Assembly (NCBI RefSeq): GCF_029937855.1
Contig: NZ_JAPYPC010000001.1
Coordinates: 9,275-73,274, forward strand
Length of the DNA: 64,000 nt
Source of the DNA: Christiangramia sp.
GTDB lineage: Bacteria; Bacteroidota; Bacteroidia; Flavobacteriales; Flavobacteriaceae
Direction of reading: 5' to 3'
Below are positions 61,509 through 64,000 of this stretch, piece after piece. How positions within the stretch are numbered: position 1 is the stretch's first letter; every line of letters starts with the position of its first letter. A program made the translations under genes and the position numbers. The notes beneath the pieces were generated by a model. The model ran no database searches. It saw nothing but the letters and a program-made list of their open reading frames with translations, and was not told the origin of the DNA.

Positions 61509-63026
61509 ATGTCTTCAAAAGTAAGAGTAAGATTTGCTCCCAGTCCCACCGGTCCATTACACATTGGTGGGGTAAGAACAGCCTTATATAATTATTTATT
61601 CGCTAAAAAACATGGCGGTGATTTTGTACTGAGAATTGAAGATACAGATCAAAACCGGTATGTAGAAGGCGCTGAAGATTATATTATTGAATCCCTCAAT
61701 TGGTGCGGGATTCCATTTAATGAAGGGCCTGGAAAGGAAAAAGGTCATGGTCCTTATAGACAAAGTGAGCGCAAAGATATTTACCGTGAATATGCTGAAA
61801 AATTAATTGCATCAGGAGATGCGTATTATGCTTTTGATACTGCAGATGAACTTGACGAACATCGAAAAGACCATGAAGAAAAAGGCAAGACTTTCATTTA
61901 TAACTGGCATAATAGGGAAAAGCTGAAAAATTCCCTCTCACTATCTCAAGAAGAAGTGGAGAAAAAGCTGGAAGCCGATGAAGATTATGTGATCCGGTTT
62001 AAATCTCCGCAGGATGAAACTTTAGATTTAAAAGATGTGATTCGTGGGGATATGGAAATAGATACTAATATTCTTGATGATAAAGTGCTATTTAAAAGCG
62101 ACGGCATGCCTACTTATCATCTGGCTAATATTGTAGATGATCATTTGATGAAAATAACCCACGTGATTCGTGGAGAAGAATGGCTCCCCTCTCTTGCTTT
62201 ACATTTTATGTTATACAGAGCTTTTGGATGGAAGGCCCCAGAATTTGCTCATTTACCGCTTATTCTAAAACCACAGGGTAAAGGAAAATTAAGCAAAAGG
62301 GACGGAGAAAAAATGGGCTTTCCGGTCTTTCCATTAGAGTGGAAAGATCCTAAATCTGGAGAAATTTCTGCCGGATATAAAGAAGAAGGCTATCTCCCGG
62401 AAGCGGTGGTTAATATGTTGGCATTTCTAGGCTGGAACCCGGGAACTGAACAGGAATTCTTCAAATTGGAAGAATTAATAGCTGCTTTTGAACTGGAAAG
62501 AGTACATAAAGGAGGTGCTAAATTTGATCCTGAAAAAACGAAATGGTTTCAACAGCATTATATTCAGGAGGCTGATAATGACATTCTAGCTGATGAATTT
62601 CAAAAACAGTTAGAGAAAAAAGAGATAAAAGCTGATAAAAAATATATTTCAGAAGTGGTGGCATTGATTAAAGAAAGAGTGGTGTTTCCTAAAGATTTCT
62701 GGGATCAGGGCTATTTCTTTTTTATTGCCCCTACCTCCTTCGATCCTAAAGATTCTAAAAAAGCCTGGAAAGAAGATACTGGTCAGCTAATGCAAGAACT
62801 GGCTGAATTTCTAAAATCTATAGATAATTTTGAAGCCGAAGCTTTACAGGAAAAGGTAAAAACCTGGATTAAAAGCAAGGAAATTGGTTTTGGAAAAGTA
62901 ATGATGCCTTTAAGAATAGCACTCGTGGGCGCTTTACAGGGTCCAGATCTTTATAAAATTGCTGAATTTATAGGAAAAGAAGAAAGTATAGATCGAATTG
63001 AAAAAGCAGTAGAAACTTTAAAGTAG
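61509..63026 (+). CDS. gltX: Glutamate-tRNA ligase
   Basis: A 505-aa class Ib synthetase charging tRNA-Glu (and tRNA-Gln in organisms using the amidotransferase route). The HIGH-type motif is PSPTGPLHIGGVRTALYNYL at about 10-29, and the KMSKS equivalent is KLSKRDGEK at about 258-266. The C-terminal helical anticodon-binding domain is complete. It is followed by an intrinsic terminator. Confidence 0.97.
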   Translation: MSSKVRVRFAPSPTGPLHIGGVRTALYNYLFAKKHGGDFVLRIEDTDQNRYVEGAEDYIIESLNWCGIPFNEGPGKEKGHGPYRQSERKDIYREYAEKLIASGDAYYAFDTADELDEHRKDHEEKGKTFIYNWHNREKLKNSLSLSQEEVEKKLEADEDYVIRFKSPQDETLDLKDVIRGDMEIDTNILDDKVLFKSDGMPTYHLANIVDDHLMKITHVIRGEEWLPSLALHFMLYRAFGWKAPEFAHLPLILKPQGKGKLSKRDGEKMGFPVFPLEWKDPKSGEISAGYKEEGYLPEAVVNMLAFLGWNPGTEQEFFKLEELIAAFELERVHKGGAKFDPEKTKWFQQHYIQEADNDILADEFQKQLEKKEIKADKKYISEVVALIKERVVFPKDFWDQGYFFFIAPTSFDPKDSKKAWKEDTGQLMQELAEFLKSIDNFEAEALQEKVKTWIKSKEIGFGKVMMPLRIALVGALQGPDLYKIAEFIGKEESIDRIEKAVETLK

Positions 63027-63045
63027 CTATAATTTTTACTTAACA

Positions 63046-63080
63046 AACCGATTTTCTCTCCAGAGAGAGTCGGTTTTTTT
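63046..63080 (+). terminator. Rho-independent terminator of gltX
   Basis: ACCGA...CTCTC pairs with GAGAG...TCGGT around loop CAGA, with a TTTT bulge on the left arm, followed by a seven-T run at 63074-63080. Confidence 0.8.
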
Positions 63081-63142
63081 ATTTTATAAGGATTCAAGCT
63101 TTTATTCCTAAATTGAAGCATTCTTAATTCAAAAATTTTTCC

Positions 63143-64000
63143 ATGCTTAATTTAGTCTTATTCCCCATTTTGGGTATTCTTTTACTCCTCATTATATTTT
63201 CCGGTGTTTTTATCGTAAAGCAACAAACTTCCGCTGTTGTTGAACGATTTGGAAAATTCACCAGCATTAGAAGTTCTGGACTTCAGTTAAAAATTCCGTT
63301 GATAGACCAGGTTGCGGGGAGAATAAATTTAAAGGTTCAGCAACTTGACGTGTTAGTAGAAACCAAGACAAAAGACAATGTTTTTGTGAAACTGAAAATA
63401 TCGGTTCAATTCCAGGTACGTAAGGATAATGTATATGACGCCTTTTATAAGCTTGAAAGTCCGCATGATCAGATTACGGCCTATGTTTTTGACGTTGTGC
63501 GCGCAGAAGTGCCTAAAATGAAGCTGGACGATGTTTTTGAACGTAAAGATGATATTGCAATTGCAGTAAACCGGGAATTAAATGAAGCCATGCAGTCTTA
63601 CGGTTATGATATCATTAAAACCCTGGTTACCGATATCGATCCGGATGTACAGGTAAAAGCGGCCATGAACCGTATAAATGCTGCGGAACGTGAAAAGGTA
63701 GCTGCCGAATACGACGCGGAAGCAGACCGTATAAAGATAGTAGCAAAAGCAAGGGCTGAAGCTGAAAGCAAACGCTTACAGGGACAGGGAATTGCAGACC
63801 AAAGAAGGGAAATAGCACGCGGACTTGAAGAAAGTGTGGATGTTTTGAATAATGTCGGTATCAACTCACAGGAAGCTTCAGCATTAATTGTGGTAACACA
63901 ACATTACGATACATTACAGGCGATTGGCGAAGAAACCAATAGTAATTTGATCTTACTGCCCAATTCGCCACAAGCCGGTAGTGATATGCTGAATAATATG
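63143..64000 (+). CDS. SPFH/Band 7 (stomatin/prohibitin-like) protein, partial
   Basis: Reading from the ATG at 63143, 286 codons run to the window edge without a stop. The N-terminal membrane helix (about 5-25) is followed by the Band 7 domain: VKQQTSAVVERFGKFTSIRS, IPLIDQVAGRINLKVQQLDV, then a helical Ala/Glu-rich stretch (AAEREKVAAEYDAEADRIKI). Members form large oligomeric rings on membranes and often work with FtsH or NfeD-type proteins. The family is about 300-330 aa long, so the gene lacks only its last few tens of residues. The reading is open at the right edge. Confidence 0.9.
   Translation, partial: MLNLVLFPILGILLLLIIFSGVFIVKQQTSAVVERFGKFTSIRSSGLQLKIPLIDQVAGRINLKVQQLDVLVETKTKDNVFVKLKISVQFQVRKDNVYDAFYKLESPHDQITAYVFDVVRAEVPKMKLDDVFERKDDIAIAVNRELNEAMQSYGYDIIKTLVTDIDPDVQVKAAMNRINAAEREKVAAEYDAEADRIKIVAKARAEAESKRLQGQGIADQRREIARGLEESVDVLNNVGINSQEASALIVVTQHYDTLQAIGEETNSNLILLPNSPQAGSDMLNNM

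Noticed and set aside
1-64000. CRISPR arrays, tRNA/rRNA genes, phage or IS elements, toxin-antitoxin or restriction systems
   Set aside because: I scanned all gaps and gene products and found no spaced direct repeats, cloverleaf-like sequences, transposase, integrase or nuclease/methylase pairs.

Overview
The window is a piece of a Bacteroidota chromosome, almost certainly Flavobacteriaceae (Gramella/Salegentibacter-like by protein character; genus is inference). The evidence is low GC, phylum-restricted genes (gldH, the SprE/PorW TPR lipoprotein, DUF4292, DUF4837, DUF4254, DUF4175, DUF5687), repeated TAnnTTTG -7 promoter elements just upstream of start codons, and weak or absent Shine-Dalgarno sequences. 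I see no rRNA, tRNA, CRISPR array, prophage, insertion sequence or recognisable defence island. This is ordinary, densely packed core genome.

Layout. 1-6 kb (minus): CoA-transferase subunit A (cut by the window edge), a PSP1/RicT-like gene - gldH - PBP1A operon, and trhO. 6-14 kb (mixed strands): recA with terminator, a putative surface lipoprotein, an ECF sigma factor overlapping a transmembrane/beta-barrel partner, plsC, trpS, dprA, an HU-like/SPOR membrane protein and an acyl-CoA thioesterase. 14-22 kb (minus): an envelope operon (flippase - dut - nucleotidyltransferase - TPR - DUF4292 - EnvC-like) with flanking lipoprotein and barrel genes. 22-31 kb (minus): sprE - bactofilin - atpZ - small membrane protein - atpBEFHAG, without atpD/atpC. 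31-40 kb: a DUF5687 ABC exporter, a PaaE-like reductase, a 598-bp structured intergenic region, glycosyltransferase 9 with DUF4254/DUF6427/DUF6341-type genes, and purD. 40-48 kb: a surface-polysaccharide block (CapK-like ligase, GT2, UXS, rmlD, rmlC, a DUF6909-type protein, GH3, M23 peptidase). 48-64 kb: tatA, DUF4837, MltD-like transglycosylase, pgk, holB, DoxX, Skp-like, methyltransferase, mnmG, ybeY, DUF4175, gltX and an SPFH protein cut by the edge.

Together the genes cover envelope building (PBP1A, EnvC-like, M23, MltD, SPOR protein, flippase, sugar-nucleotide enzymes), gliding/type IX secretion (GldH, SprE), energy (F-type ATP synthase, Pgk) and information processing (RecA, DprA, HolB, TrpS, GltX, MnmG, YbeY, TrhO). 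Forty of the 46 genes between about 14.2 and 61.4 kb lie on the minus strand.

Most notable points: two near-perfect parS centromere palindromes flanking mnmG, suggesting an origin-proximal locus; a sigma-factor partner that seems to join a cytoplasmic segment, an inner-membrane helix and an outer-membrane barrel in one chain; an HU-like domain fused through a membrane helix to a SPOR domain; three genes whose predicted promoters leave almost no 5' leader; a family of 29-nt hairpin repeats; strong GC hairpins between atpA and atpG; and a DUF6909-type protein with nucleoside-phosphorylase-like motifs.
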